DNA from: Paracoccaceae bacterium
GTDB lineage: Bacteria > Pseudomonadota > Alphaproteobacteria > Rhodobacterales > Rhodobacteraceae
Direction of reading: 5' to 3'
Length of the DNA stretch: 64,000 nt
Assembly: GCA_030066905.1 (NCBI GenBank)
Contig: JASJAR010000011.1
Coordinates: 1-64,000 of the forward strand
Of the stretch, positions 50,510-59,907 are shown one piece after another; the first letter of the stretch is position 1, and every line of letters starts with the position of its first letter. A model generated the notes under the pieces. It saw only the letters and a program-made list of their open reading frames with translations. It had not been told where the DNA came from and did no database searches. The position numbers and the translations under genes are program-made.

Positions 50510-51877
50510 ATGCTCACCCGCCGCGCCTTTGCCGCTTCGACCGCCTTTTTGCCCTTCGCTCCCGGTGCGGCCTGGGCGGAAACCGACGCCGAACGGCTCG
50601 ACCGGATGCTCGCGAGCCTCGTCACCGGCCCCGCCGCCGACTTCGAGGCGGCGCTGCGTTTCTTCCGCGAAACCGGGGACATCACCCATGTCCCTTCGCT
50701 GATCGTGGCGATGCGGTTCACCCGTGCGCCGTCGGAATACGTCGCCCAGGTCGCCCGCGACCTCACTGGGCTCGACAACACCTGGGGCTGGTTCGATTGG
50801 ATGCTCTGGCAGGAGCAGCAGGCCGACCTCGTGCCCCATGAAAGCTTCATGGCGTTCAAGCGCCAGGTGATGCTCTGGATCGACCCCAATTTCGAGGTGT
50901 TCCTGCGGCCCGAATACCTCGACCGCGATCGGATGGGCATCCGGCTCGAAGAAATCACCTGGGGCGGGGTGCGCAAGGACGGCATTCCCTCCCTCGACGG
51001 CCCCGAGATGATCGCAGCAGAAGAGGCAGATTATCTCGCCGGCGACGACCTCGCCTTCGGCGTCGAGATCGACGGAGACATCCGCGCCTACCCCCTGCGG
51101 GTGATGGGCTGGCACGAGATGTTCAACGATGTGATCGGTGGCGTGCCCGTGGCGCTCGCCTATTGCACGCTGTGCGGGTCTGGCATTCTCTTCGAGACCG
51201 ACATGGGCCGCGAACAACCGTTCATTTTCGGCTCATCGGGGTTTCTCTACCGGTCGAACAAACTGATGTTCGACCGCGAGACCCATAGCCTCTGGAACCA
51301 GTTCACCGGCAGGCCCGTCGTGGGCCCGCTCTATGGCAGCGGCATCGAATTGCGGCAGCGCCCGGTGGTGATCGACACCTGGGAGAACTGGGTCGCGGCG
51401 AATCCCGGCACAACGGTCCTGTCGCTCAACACGGGCCATGACAGGGACTATGGCTCGGGGGTGGTCTATGCCCGCTACTTCGCTTCGCCCGATCTGATGT
51501 TCCCAACGGAGGTGGACGAAAGCCGGTTCGCGCAGAAATCCTATGTGTTCGGCGTCCGGCAATTCGGCGGCGCGAAGGCCTGGCCGCTGGAGGCCTTCGA
51601 GGGCGGGCGGGTTCTGAATGACGGGATGCTCGACACGCCGATGGTACTCATCGGCGACGCCGCGACGCGGACGGTGCGGGCCTATGAGCGGGGCGACCTC
51701 GCCTTCGAAGGCGCGGGGGCGGCGCTGGTCTCGTCCGACGGTGCAAGATGGGAGGCGCGGGAGGATGCGCTGGTGGCCGCCGACGGGCGGAGCCTGCCCA
51801 GGGTCGCGGGCCATATCGCCTATTGGTTCGCCTGGAACGGGTATCTGGCGGCGGAATCGGAGCTTTACGAGCCATGA
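50510..51877 (+). CDS. Exported DUF3179 protein
   Basis: A 455-residue protein with a Tat-like signal (MLTRRAFAASTAFLPFAPGA, cleavage near AWA-ET). The DUF3179 core contains AYPLRVMGWHEMFNDVIGGV, VALAYCTLCGSGILFE with two cysteines, and SLWNQFTGRPVVGPLYGSGI. The paired Cys and conserved His suggest metal binding or redox chemistry, but no function is established for the family. AAGGAGG precedes the ATG by eight bases. A double-hairpin repeat lies just after its stop. Confidence 0.85.
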   Translation: MLTRRAFAASTAFLPFAPGAAWAETDAERLDRMLASLVTGPAADFEAALRFFRETGDITHVPSLIVAMRFTRAPSEYVAQVARDLTGLDNTWGWFDWMLWQEQQADLVPHESFMAFKRQVMLWIDPNFEVFLRPEYLDRDRMGIRLEEITWGGVRKDGIPSLDGPEMIAAEEADYLAGDDLAFGVEIDGDIRAYPLRVMGWHEMFNDVIGGVPVALAYCTLCGSGILFETDMGREQPFIFGSSGFLYRSNKLMFDRETHSLWNQFTGRPVVGPLYGSGIELRQRPVVIDTWENWVAANPGTTVLSLNTGHDRDYGSGVVYARYFASPDLMFPTEVDESRFAQKSYVFGVRQFGGAKAWPLEAFEGGRVLNDGMLDTPMVLIGDAATRTVRAYERGDLAFEGAGAALVSSDGARWEAREDALVAADGRSLPRVAGHIAYWFAWNGYLAAESELYEP

Positions 51878-51922
51878 TCGGGCATGCGGCTCCGGCCGGA
51901 TCGTGCGTTGGCCGACGACAAC

Positions 51923-51999
51923 CCCGTCCCGGGCTTGACCCGGGACCTCGATCAACGATGCGCTCGATCTGATCTAGGCCCCGGATCGGGCACGGGGCG
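51923..51999 (+). repeat. Double-hairpin intergenic repeat, copy 4
   Basis: CCCGTCCCGGGCTTGACCCG and GGACCTCGAT form the left arm and linker start, and GGCCCCGGATCGGGCACGGG the right arm. Same orientation as copy 1. It fills the 143-base convergent gap between the DUF3179 and metG ends. Confidence 0.85.
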
Positions 52000-52020
52000 G
52001 GCCGTTCTTTGCGGCCGCGT

Positions 52021-53802
52021 TCAGCCTCCGGAGAAGCGGGTCTGCCAGGCCTCGCGCTCATCGTCGGTGATCTTCTGAAAAAGCACATCCGGCACCGAAA
52101 ACCCGTGCCCGGCGGGCAGGGCGGTGAGGGCGGCGCGCATGTCGCCCGGCCAGTCGGTGTCGAGCGTGTTCATCGCCGCGAGCATCTTCGCCGCGGCATC
52201 GGGGATGAACGGGGCCGACAGCACCGCGTAGACACGGATGAGGTTCAGCGCGAGACGGATCTGCGCTGCGGCCCGGTCGGGGTCTTCCTTGAAGACCGAC
52301 CAGGGCGCGGCGGCCTGTAGGTATTCGTTGCCCGCGACCCAGAGCGCACGCAACTCGGTGGCTGATTTGCGGACCTCCATGGCATCCAACTGCGCCTCAT
52401 AGGCGGCAAGGCCCTTCTGAAGCCGGGCTATCAGGGCCTCTTCCTCGGCGCCCCAATCCCCGCCCGCCGGAACCGCCTCGCCGAATTTCGACAGGCAGAA
52501 CTTCGTCACCCTGGAGACGAAGTTCCCGAGCACGTCGGCAAGGTCCTTGTTCACCGAGGCCTGGAAATTCTCCCAGGTGAACTCGCTGTCGGAGTTTTCG
52601 GGCGCGTGGGACAGAAGCCACCAGCGCCAGTAGTCCGCGGGAAGGATCTCAAGCGCGGCATCCATGAAGATGCCCCGGCCCTGGGACGTGGAGAACTGGC
52701 CGCCGTCGTAGTTGAGGTAGTTGAACGACTTGATGTAGTCGACGAGCTTCCACGGCTCCCGCGAGCCGATGATCGTCGCCGGGAAGGAGAGCGTATGGAA
52801 CGGCACGTTGTCCTTGCCCATGAATTGGACATACCGGACATCCGACGCGCCCTTGTCCGTGCGCCACCAGCGTTCCCATTCAGAATCCGGACGTCCCCGG
52901 GCCCATTCCGCCGCGCAGGCGATGTACTCGATCGGCGCATCGAACCAGACGTAGAAGACCTTGTCCTCCATCCCCGGCCAGTCTTCTTTGCCGCGTCTGA
53001 CGGGCACGCCCCAGTCAAGATCGCGGGTGATGCCGCGGTCTTGCAGCCCGTCGCCGTCGTTGAGCCACTTCCTGGCGATGGAGGTGGTGAGGATCGGCCA
53101 CGGCGGTAAGGGCGGAGGCGCCGGCGGGGTTTCATTGCCTTGTTCGCTTGCGTCATCGAAGTAGCCGTGCCCGGTCGGTTCCTTGCTCGATATCCATTCC
53201 GAAAGCCGTTGCTTGAGTTGGGATTGTCTGAGGTAGAGATGCTTCGTCTCGCGCACTTCGAGATCGGTCGAGCCGGAGATCGCCGAGCGGGGGTCGATCA
53301 GGTCGGTCGGGTCGAGCTGCTTGGTGCAGTTCTCGCATTGGTCGCCGCGGGCACGTTCGTAGCCGCAATTAGGGCAGGTGCCCTCGATATAGCGGTCGGG
53401 AAGGAACCGGCCGTCGGCGTTGGAATAGACCTGTTTCTCGGAGACCTCGTCGATCAGCCCCGCCTCGAAGAGCTTGCCCGCGAAATGCTGGGTGAGGGCG
53501 TGGTTTTCGGGGCTCGACGAGCGACCGTAATGGTCGAACGACAATCCGAACCCGTCGGCGAGGTCCTTCTGGACGCCCCACATCCGCGCGCAATACTCCG
53601 CCACGGGCTCCCCGGCCTTGGCGGCGGCGAGCTCGGCCGGCGTCCCGTGCTCGTCGGTGGCGCAGAGAAAGAGCACCTCGTGGCCGCGCGCCCGCATGTA
53701 GCGGGCGTAAAGGTCGGCGGGGAGCTGAGAGCCCACCAGATTGCCGAGGTGCTTGATGCCGTTGATGTAGGGCAGCGCGGAGGTGATGAGGATGCGGGCC
53801 AT
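52021..53802 (-). CDS. metG: Methionyl-tRNA synthetase
   Basis: A 593-residue class Ia enzyme that charges initiator and elongator tRNA-Met. HIGH is replaced by HLGN at about 18-21 ([20 protein letters not shown]). A four-Cys zinc knuckle lies near 143-160 ([17 protein letters not shown]), and the KMSKS loop is the variant [10 protein letters not shown] near residue 370, as in other alphaproteobacteria. A proline-rich insert ([18 protein letters not shown], about residue 222) is unusual. There is no C-terminal dimerisation (Tbd) domain. Confidence 0.96.
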   Translation of the reverse strand: MARILITSALPYINGIKHLGNLVGSQLPADLYARYMRARGHEVLFLCATDEHGTPAELAAAKAGEPVAEYCARMWGVQKDLADGFGLSFDHYGRSSSPENHALTQHFAGKLFEAGLIDEVSEKQVYSNADGRFLPDRYIEGTCPNCGYERARGDQCENCTKQLDPTDLIDPRSAISGSTDLEVRETKHLYLRQSQLKQRLSEWISSKEPTGHGYFDDASEQGNETPPAPPPLPPWPILTTSIARKWLNDGDGLQDRGITRDLDWGVPVRRGKEDWPGMEDKVFYVWFDAPIEYIACAAEWARGRPDSEWERWWRTDKGASDVRYVQFMGKDNVPFHTLSFPATIIGSREPWKLVDYIKSFNYLNYDGGQFSTSQGRGIFMDAALEILPADYWRWWLLSHAPENSDSEFTWENFQASVNKDLADVLGNFVSRVTKFCLSKFGEAVPAGGDWGAEEEALIARLQKGLAAYEAQLDAMEVRKSATELRALWVAGNEYLQAAAPWSVFKEDPDRAAAQIRLALNLIRVYAVLSAPFIPDAAAKMLAAMNTLDTDWPGDMRAALTALPAGHGFSVPDVLFQKITDDEREAWQTRFSGG

Positions 53803-53936
53803 GGGTGCGTCCGGTGTGGTTTAGCCGGCTCCATAGCGCCTAAGGCAGGCGGGGTGAAGCCGGAGGTCGCCCAGGCCCCCTTGCCGCCGGGCGCCCATCG
53901 GCTATGCCTCTCGCGGACGCGAACAGGAGTGATATC

Positions 53937-54980
53937 ATGGAGATGGTCGAACTTGGCCGCACGGGGCTCAAGGTGAGCGAGCTATGCCTCGGGACGATGA
54001 CCTGGGGCAGCCAGAACGACGAGGCCGAGGCGCACGCGCAGATCGACCGGTCGCTGGAGGCGGGGTGCAATTTCATGGACACCGCCGAGATGTACCCGAC
54101 GACGCCGATGCGGGCCGAGACGACGGGCCGGACCGAGGAGCTGATCGGGACGTGGAACGCCAGGACCGGACGGCGGAAAGACTGGGTGATCGCCACGAAG
54201 ATCACCGGCCGTGGCAACATGAACGTGCGGGGCGGCGCGGGGTTCGACGGAACATCGATCCCGCAATGCATCGATGCCTCGCTGAAGCGGCTCCAGACCG
54301 ATTACATCGACCTCTACCAGCTCCACTGGCCCGACCGGGGCTCTTACATGTTCCGCCAGAACTGGAGCTACGACCCGTCGGGCCAGTCGAAGGCGGCCAC
54401 GCTCGATCACATCCACGAGGTGCTCAGAGCACTCGATGCCGCGGTGAAGGCCGGCAAGGTGCGCCATGTGGGGCTCTCGAACGAAAGCGCGTGGGGGACG
54501 GCGCAGTGGCTGGCGGTGGCCGAGGCCGAAGGGCTGCCGCGGATGGAGGCGATCCAGAACGAATATTCGCTGATGTGCCGGCTCTTCGACACCGATCTGG
54601 CCGAACTAAGCGTCAACGAGGACGTCACGCTTCTGGCCTTCTCGCCGCTCGCCTGCGGGTTTCTCACCGGCAAGTACCAGAACGGCGCGGTGCCCGAGGG
54701 CTCGCGGGCGGCGATCAACTCGGGCGTCGGGGGACGGGTGAACCCGCGCACCTTCCAGGCGGTCGACGCCTATCTCGATATCGCGAACCGCCACGGGCTC
54801 GACCCGGTGCATCTGGCCCTCGCCTTCTGCCGATCGCGGCCGTTTCAGACGATCCCGATCTTCGGGGCGACGACGATGGAGCAGCTCGACCGGGCGCTCG
54901 GTGCCGCCGGAGTGCGGCTGAGCGAGGAGGTGCTCGGCGAGATCACGGCGGCCCATAGAGCCCACCCGATGCCCTATTGA
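53937..54980 (+). CDS. Aldo/keto reductase
   Basis: A 347-residue NADPH-dependent TIM-barrel oxidoreductase of the Tas/YajO-like group. VELGRTGLKVSELCLGTMTW is the N-terminal strand, FMDTAEMYP carries catalytic Asp and Tyr, ATKITGRG the Lys, and LYQLHWPDRG the His. NEYSLMCR and the late GATTMEQLDRAL complete the cofactor site. AGGAG lies seven bases before the ATG at 53937. Substrate unknown; relatives reduce sugars and aldehydes. Confidence 0.92.
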   Translation: MEMVELGRTGLKVSELCLGTMTWGSQNDEAEAHAQIDRSLEAGCNFMDTAEMYPTTPMRAETTGRTEELIGTWNARTGRRKDWVIATKITGRGNMNVRGGAGFDGTSIPQCIDASLKRLQTDYIDLYQLHWPDRGSYMFRQNWSYDPSGQSKAATLDHIHEVLRALDAAVKAGKVRHVGLSNESAWGTAQWLAVAEAEGLPRMEAIQNEYSLMCRLFDTDLAELSVNEDVTLLAFSPLACGFLTGKYQNGAVPEGSRAAINSGVGGRVNPRTFQAVDAYLDIANRHGLDPVHLALAFCRSRPFQTIPIFGATTMEQLDRALGAAGVRLSEEVLGEITAAHRAHPMPY

Positions 54981-55049
54981 GGTGGGGCTGATCGTGGGCC
55001 GGGTCGGAAACCGAGCCCATGCCCGTGAGCGGCATCCGCCCGTCCCAAT

Positions 55050-55078
55050 CCCGTCCCGGGCTCGGTCCGGGACCCGGA
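55050..55078 (+). repeat. Double-hairpin repeat, partial copy (left arm)
   Basis: CCCGTCCCGGGCTCGGTCCG-GGACCCGGA is a left arm only, 80 bases before a complete copy. The 325-base gap 54981-55305 holds these two elements and nothing else I can identify. Confidence 0.55.
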
Positions 55079-55159
55079 TGGACAGTTCGCCTCCGGGGCG
55101 TGTGTCGCTATTGGCCTGAAGCGGACGTTGGGGTCAGCGCCAAAGCAACAAAACGAATA

Positions 55160-55243
55160 CCCGTCGCGGGCTTGCCCCGGGACCTCGATAGGCTTGGCAC
55201 TCCGGTGGATCGAGGCCCCGGATCAAGTCCGGGGCGTGTTTCG
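55160..55243 (+). repeat. Double-hairpin intergenic repeat, copy 5
   Basis: The left arm CCCGTCGCGGGCTTGCCCCG-GGACCTCGAT, linker ending TCCGGTGGATCGAGG and right arm CCCCGGATCAAGTCCGGGG are followed by CGTGTTTCGC. It is the most symmetrical copy and matches copy 1 in the linker. Confidence 0.85.
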
Positions 55244-55305
55244 CCAAGGGCTACCGGAGCAAGACCCAAACGCCTGCTTAAGGCCAAAAAGCCCAACAGC
55301 GCGCC

Positions 55306-56187
55306 TCACCCGGCGCTCGCTCCCCCGCCATGCGACAGATCGAGCCCCGCTTGCCCGGCGAGCTTCTCCAGATGCTCCGGAAACGCCCGGTCGGAAATGT
55401 AAGCCTCGCGCACCAGCGTATCGAAGTGCCGCGTGAGCAGGCCGACCCGGTCGGTGTCGCGGAACGCCAGGAAGTGCTGGCCGAGATAGACCACCGCGAT
55501 CAGCGGCCCGAACACGGTGATCGGCGCCGAGTGCAGGCGTCGCGCATCGAAGACACTGACGCGAAGGGCGGGAAAGAGCTGGTCGTAGAGTGCCAGCATA
55601 TGGGCAAACTGCCGGGCGCGGATGCCTTTCGGCAATCCGTTGTAATAGCCGGTGCCGAAGGCGAGCGAGTGGAGCTCGAAGAGCGGCATGGCGACCTCGT
55701 AATCGCTGCGGGTCTGCCGTATCCAGTCGAGCCGGTCTTCGGAGGCCCCGACCGCCTGTTCGGTGGTGCGCGCAAGATAGGGCGCGTATTCCCAGCGCAA
55801 GAGTTCCGGCGTCTTCAGCATGTCGGCAAGCTGGGCGGGGACATGGCGGATCTTGTAGCCCGCCGCTTCTCGGTGCCAGGCGAAGATCTGCTCGTCGGAC
55901 GGGGCGCGCGTGGCCTTCGTCACCAGCACCTGGCCCGCCAGCAATTCGCTTACCTGTTCGGGCAGGTCCGACAGCCCCAGAAGCCAGTCGCCCGAGACGC
56001 CGAGGGCGGCGGCGCATTCGGCCACCACCTGGGCGTTTGGCAGCCGGGTGCCCGGCGCCAGAAGCTGGGACACCGTCGACCGGTCGACCCCGACGGCCCG
56101 GGCGAGTGCGGATTGGTTGACGTCGCCGGCCCGCATCGCCTCTGCGAGCCGGGCCCGGAACAGTCGCGCTCGATTACGCTTGTCCAT
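55306..56187 (-). CDS. XRE-family regulator with large C-terminal domain
   Basis: A 293-residue protein with a Cro/C1-type HTH at about 12-65 (FRARLAEAMRAGDVNQSALA, VGVDRSTVSQLLAPGTRLPN). A roughly 200-residue effector-like domain follows that I do not recognise; it begins near EQIFAWHREAAGYKIRHVPA. The C-terminal part resembles regions that follow HTH domains in stress and lipid regulators. It diverges from the desaturase gene (120 bases), so control of that gene is a reasonable inference. Confidence 0.85.
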   Translation of the reverse strand: MDKRNRARLFRARLAEAMRAGDVNQSALARAVGVDRSTVSQLLAPGTRLPNAQVVAECAAALGVSGDWLLGLSDLPEQVSELLAGQVLVTKATRAPSDEQIFAWHREAAGYKIRHVPAQLADMLKTPELLRWEYAPYLARTTEQAVGASEDRLDWIRQTRSDYEVAMPLFELHSLAFGTGYYNGLPKGIRARQFAHMLALYDQLFPALRVSVFDARRLHSAPITVFGPLIAVVYLGQHFLAFRDTDRVGLLTRHFDTLVREAYISDRAFPEHLEKLAGQAGLDLSHGGGASAG

Positions 56188-56307
56188 TATTCACACATTT
56201 GGTGATAAAAAACACCGTTGTTGAAGAAACGTTCCTCAATTCCCGAATACTCAGATCGGCGGAAGTTTGCGAGCTTTTGTTTGGGGACAACAGATTGCGG
56301 AGAAAAC

Positions 56308-57213
56308 ATGAAACCCGCCCGAACGCGGCTGGCGGTCGAATGGCCAACGTTTGCGATGTTCGTGCTGTGCTACGGCTCCTGGGCCCTCGCCGTTTTCACC
56401 CTGCCGGAGGTCTCGCTCGCAGCCGCCGTCGCTTTGGCCGCGCTCGCCATCGCTCTGTTTTCGTCCCTCCAGCATGAAGTCGTCCATGGCCATCCCTTCG
56501 CCAACCCGCGGGCGAATGCGGTGCTTGCGTTTCCCGCCCTGACCCTCGTCATTCCCTTCGGCCGGTTCCGCGACACCCATCTCGCCCATCACCGGGATTC
56601 AGACCTGACCGACCCCTATGACGACCCCGAGTCGAACTATCTCGATCCGCTGCGTTGGGCCGTGCTGCCCCGGTGGGTCCGGTCGGTGCTGCTCTTCAAT
56701 AACACGCTGATCGGGCGCATCGCCATCGGCCCACTCGTCGGCCAGATCGGGTATCTGCTGAACGAGGTTCGCGCTCACCGGTCGGGCGACCACCGGGTGC
56801 TGTCAAGCTGGCTCTGGCACCTCCCTTCGGTGGGTCTCGTCATGGCGGCGGTGGCGGCCGGCCCGATGCCCCTCTGGGCCTATGTCGCGGCGGTCTATCT
56901 GGGGCTCGGGCTGATCAAGATCCGCACCTTCCTCGAGCACCGCGCCCATGACGCGGTGCGGGCGCGCACCGCGATCGTCGAGGATTGCGGGCCGCTGGCC
57001 TGGCTCTTTCTCAACAACAATCTCCATGTCGTCCACCACGCGCATCCCGAGGTCCCCTGGTACCGGCTGCCTGCGCTCTACCGGTCCCGGCGCGAACGGT
57101 TTCTCGCGATGAACGACCACTACGTCTATCGCGGCTACGGTGCGGTGATCCGGCGCTACCTCTTCGACCGGAAGGACCCGGTTCCCCATCCGCTGATGAA
57201 CCGTCCCGGCTAG
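56308..57213 (+). CDS. Membrane fatty-acid desaturase
   Basis: A 301-residue diiron membrane desaturase. Three histidine boxes, HEVVHGH, HLAHHRDSD and HVVHHAHPEVPWY, bind the non-heme iron pair; the last has the pattern seen in beta-carotene-hydroxylase and acyl-lipid desaturase relatives. Four or so hydrophobic spans lie between them. It introduces a double bond or hydroxyl into a lipid substrate. GCGGAG precedes the ATG at 56308. The divergent XRE regulator is the likely controller. Confidence 0.9.
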   Translation: MKPARTRLAVEWPTFAMFVLCYGSWALAVFTLPEVSLAAAVALAALAIALFSSLQHEVVHGHPFANPRANAVLAFPALTLVIPFGRFRDTHLAHHRDSDLTDPYDDPESNYLDPLRWAVLPRWVRSVLLFNNTLIGRIAIGPLVGQIGYLLNEVRAHRSGDHRVLSSWLWHLPSVGLVMAAVAAGPMPLWAYVAAVYLGLGLIKIRTFLEHRAHDAVRARTAIVEDCGPLAWLFLNNNLHVVHHAHPEVPWYRLPALYRSRRERFLAMNDHYVYRGYGAVIRRYLFDRKDPVPHPLMNRPG

Positions 57214-57854
57214 CCGCGCAGCGGGACCTCAGGGGGCGGTCCGAGATCTGGAAGCCGTGGTAGCACAAAGCCGAGCACGGTGCGGGTGACCGGGGCGATG
57301 TCGAGACCGTCGATTTCCGGCAGGGCAACCCAGCGAAGGTCGGCCAGTTCGCCCGAAGCGGCCGCGAAATCGTCCGCATCGGTGGCAAGCCCGGCGGCAT
57401 CTGCAAGGAAGAACCGCGCGTCAAAGCGTCGGGGCCGGCCGGGCGGCGTGATCGCGCGGTAGATATAGGCAAGCCCGGTGGCCTTGGGCGCAAGGCCCCG
57501 GCGGGCCAGCCCGTCCCAGTCGCGGGAGGGGGCGGCGAACCGGCCCGGGGCCGCCCAGGCCAGCCCGGCCTCCTCCCAGAGCTCGCGTATGGCGGCGGCG
57601 ACGAACCGGTTCGGTGCCCCACCCTTCGCCGCCAGACGCGCGCGGCACTCCGGGGACAGGTCGCCCGTCAACGGCACAGCGCCGTCGCCGGGGTCCACCG
57701 CCCCGCCAGGGAAGACGACCTTGCCGGGCATGAACACCGCGCCGCGCCGGCGCCGGCCCATGAGGATCGCGGGGTTGCGCGCAGGGTTGCGGACGAGAAT
57801 GAGGGTCGCCGCGTCGCGAATGCCGGCCCCCGGCTCAGGCGTCGGTGAAACCAT
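57210..57854 (-). CDS. NUDIX hydrolase
   Basis: A 214-residue NUDIX protein. The box is spread over FPGGAVDPGD and AAIRELWEEAGLAW, giving the G...REUxEExGU pattern with the metal-binding Glu pair, and an insert of about 35 residues between the first Gly and the helix. Such long-insert members hydrolyse CoA-like or NDP-linked substrates; the exact one is unknown. The ATG at 57854 lies 20 bases inside the end of the DUF983 gene, so the two are coupled. Confidence 0.85.
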   Translation of the reverse strand: MVSPTPEPGAGIRDAATLILVRNPARNPAILMGRRRRGAVFMPGKVVFPGGAVDPGDGAVPLTGDLSPECRARLAAKGGAPNRFVAAAIRELWEEAGLAWAAPGRFAAPSRDWDGLARRGLAPKATGLAYIYRAITPPGRPRRFDARFFLADAAGLATDADDFAAASGELADLRWVALPEIDGLDIAPVTRTVLGFVLPRLPDLGPPPEVPLRG

Positions 57855-58233
57855 ACATCCGTTTGGCCCATTGGAACGCGACGACCGCGCCTTTGAACCG
57901 CGGCAGAAGATAGAGCGCCATCGCCACACCGCCGACGACGAACACCGTGGCGAGCACCATCGGGTCGGGGCGGAAGGCCGTATAGCCCCAGAGCATCAGC
58001 GGAGCGAGGAGCTTGCCGACAACGAGGATGGTCAGATAGGCCGGCCCGTCATCGGCACGGTGGCGGTCGAGCGTTTCGGCACAGATCGGGCAGGATTTGC
58101 GCACCACAAGGTAGCCGCGCATCATCGGGCCCTTGCCGCAATTGGGGCAGCGGCGGCGCCAGCCGCGAACGAGGGCCGGCCCGAGCGGCCGCGGCGCGGC
58201 TTCAGTTTCCTGTGGAATGTCGGCGTCCAGCAT
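57835..58233 (-). CDS. DUF983 zinc-ribbon membrane protein
   Basis: A 132-residue protein with two CxxC pairs (RRRCPNCGKGPMMRGYL; KSCPICAETLDRHRADDGPA) forming a zinc ribbon. Two membrane spans (AYLTILVVGKLLAPLMLWGY; VLATVFVVGGVAMALYLLPR) follow. This is the DUF983 layout, function unknown. The coupled NUDIX gene overlaps its last 20 bases. Confidence 0.88.
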   Translation of the reverse strand: MLDADIPQETEAAPRPLGPALVRGWRRRCPNCGKGPMMRGYLVVRKSCPICAETLDRHRADDGPAYLTILVVGKLLAPLMLWGYTAFRPDPMVLATVFVVGGVAMALYLLPRFKGAVVAFQWAKRMYGFTDA

Positions 58234-58421
58234 CGTCCCGTCCTGAGCTGGGGCCTGTCTACGCCGGCTGCGTTCCGCGCCCCAGTTGACGGAATGTCCT
58301 TGCGGCGCGATGTCGCAAAGATCGGGCTATGTTGCCGGTGCCGCGACGGAACCGGCGCGCTCGGGCGTTAAGGTTCCAGACCACCCGCATTGGCGTCGGT
58401 GGCAAACCCGATGAGGACGAC

Positions 58422-58904
58422 ATGAAGAAGACGACGATCACCGCGCTGACAGCGCTTGCCCTGGCCGGTGGGCTCGCCGGGGCTGCCGCAGCCCAGGGCG
58501 CGGGGGGCGACCGCACCTTACGCGGCATGGATTTCGAAACCCTCGACCGGACCGCAGACGGTGTCCTCAGCGTCGCCGATCTCGAAGCGGCGAGCGATGC
58601 CCGGTTCGGCGAGCTCGATGCCGATGGCGATGGCGCCGTGACGGAGGTGGAATTCCGGGCGCGCGCGGTGGCGGAGGCCGATGCCCGTGCTGCCGAGCGC
58701 TTTGCCGCGCTCGATGCGGACGGCGACGGAACCCTGTCGCGTGACGTGTTCGAACTGCGCGCCCGCGGCGGGTCGCGGATGATGGCGCGGCTGATCGAAC
58801 GGTTCGACGCCGACGGCGATGACGGGCTGAGCGCCGAGGAATTCGAGACGGCCCGGAGCGCGATCCGCGAGCGCCAGGGACCCGGCCCGCACCGGTTCCG
58901 CTGA
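58422..58904 (+). CDS. Exported EF-hand calcium-binding protein
   Basis: A 160-residue periplasmic protein with a signal peptide (MKKTTITALTALALAGGLAG, cleavage near AAA-QG). It has three to four EF-hand loops: DRTADGVLSVADLE (degenerate), DADGDGAVTEVEF, DADGDGTLSRDVF and DADGDDGLSAEEF. The loops should bind Ca2+. It sits upstream of an ECF sigma factor, a putative anti-sigma protein and a membrane sensor, an arrangement seen repeatedly in Rhodobacteraceae. It could be a Ca-dependent input to that circuit. GAGGACG precedes the ATG. Confidence 0.88.
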   Translation: MKKTTITALTALALAGGLAGAAAAQGAGGDRTLRGMDFETLDRTADGVLSVADLEAASDARFGELDADGDGAVTEVEFRARAVAEADARAAERFAALDADGDGTLSRDVFELRARGGSRMMARLIERFDADGDDGLSAEEFETARSAIRERQGPGPHRFR

Positions 58905-58994
58905 TGCGGCGTACCGGGGGGGCGGTCCGCCGCCCCCGATTGCCGGGCCCCGAGGGCTCGGGCAAGGTCGCACCGACAGCCAGCAGACCGGAAC

Positions 58995-59561
58995 ATGGAC
59001 GAGGTCACCGACGAGGCGCTCTTGGTCGCCTATGCCAACGGCGATGCCCGGGCTGCGCGGACGCTGACCGACAGGTTGGCGCCGCGGGTGCTGGCCCATG
59101 CCGTGCGGCTTCTCGGCGACCGGGCGGAGGCCGAGGACGTGACCCAGGAAGCCCTGATCCGGCTCTGGCGGCTGGCGCCGGACTGGCGCCAGGGCGAGGC
59201 AAAGGTCACGACCTGGCTTTACCGGGTCACCGCCAACCTCTGCACCGACCGGCACCGGAAGGCGGGCCGTCAGGTGCCGCTGGAGGCCGCCCGCGATCCG
59301 CCCGACCCCGCGCCGGGTGCCGTGGCCGCGATGGCCGGCGCAGAACGGGCGGCGGCTCTGGAGGCGGCGCTCCAGGTCTTGCCGGAGCGGCAACGCGAAG
59401 CGGTGGTGCTAAGGCATATCGAGGGGCTGTCGAACCCCGAGATTGCCGAGATTATGGACATAGGCGTAGAGGCGGTGGAAAGCTTGACGGCACGGGGCAA
59501 GCGCAAACTGGCCTCCCTGCTTCTGCCAAGACGGGACGAACTGGGGTTGGACGATGATTGA
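58995..59561 (+). CDS. ECF-type RNA polymerase sigma factor
   Basis: A 188-residue sigma70 member with only regions 2 and 4. Region 2 (about 10-80) contains LLGDRAEAEDVTQEALIRLW and TWLYRVTANLCTDRHRKAG for -10 recognition. Region 4 (about 120-175) has LPERQREAVVLRHIEGLSNP and IMDIGVEAVESLTARGKRKL as the -35-binding HTH. It overlaps the next gene by eight bases. It should direct a stress or envelope regulon; its own promoter motif was not found. Confidence 0.93.
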   Translation: MDEVTDEALLVAYANGDARAARTLTDRLAPRVLAHAVRLLGDRAEAEDVTQEALIRLWRLAPDWRQGEAKVTTWLYRVTANLCTDRHRKAGRQVPLEAARDPPDPAPGAVAAMAGAERAAALEAALQVLPERQREAVVLRHIEGLSNPEIAEIMDIGVEAVESLTARGKRKLASLLLPRRDELGLDDD

Positions 59562-59907
59562 AAACCGGGACCGGGATGACGGCCTTGAGGCCTTTTTCGA
59601 TGACGCGCGGGCCCACAAAGCGAGGCCGGACAGCGCCCTGAAGGCGCGGCTGCTGGAAGACGCGCTGGCCCACCAGCCCGCGCCCGCGGCGGTCGCGCCG
59701 GCCAGGCGCGGGCGCCTCGGCTCGGCGATCGCGCTTCTGGGTGGCTGGCCGGCGCTGACGGGTCTTGCCACGGCGACGGTCGCCGGCGTCTGGATCGGCG
59801 TCGCCCAGCCGACGGCGGTCGGCGATCTCGCCTTCGGCACGCTGTCGGGCGGCGAGGATTATTCGGGCTTCATGCCGGGATACGGGCTCGAGTTCGGCGA
59901 TGGCTGA
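59554..59907 (+). CDS. Putative anti-sigma/membrane protein coupled to ECF sigma
   Basis: A 117-residue protein with a charged cytoplasmic N-terminus (DDGLEAFFDDARAHKARPDS, ALKARLLEDAL) and one membrane span (about 56-80, AIALLGGWPALTGLATATVA). Its start lies eight bases inside the sigma gene and its end overlaps the next start by eight bases. Databases often mislabel such proteins as dihydroorotate dehydrogenase. Size, topology and coupling suggest an anti-sigma factor, but no ZAS zinc motif is seen. Confidence 0.7.
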   Translation: MIENRDRDDGLEAFFDDARAHKARPDSALKARLLEDALAHQPAPAAVAPARRGRLGSAIALLGGWPALTGLATATVAGVWIGVAQPTAVGDLAFGTLSGGEDYSGFMPGYGLEFGDG

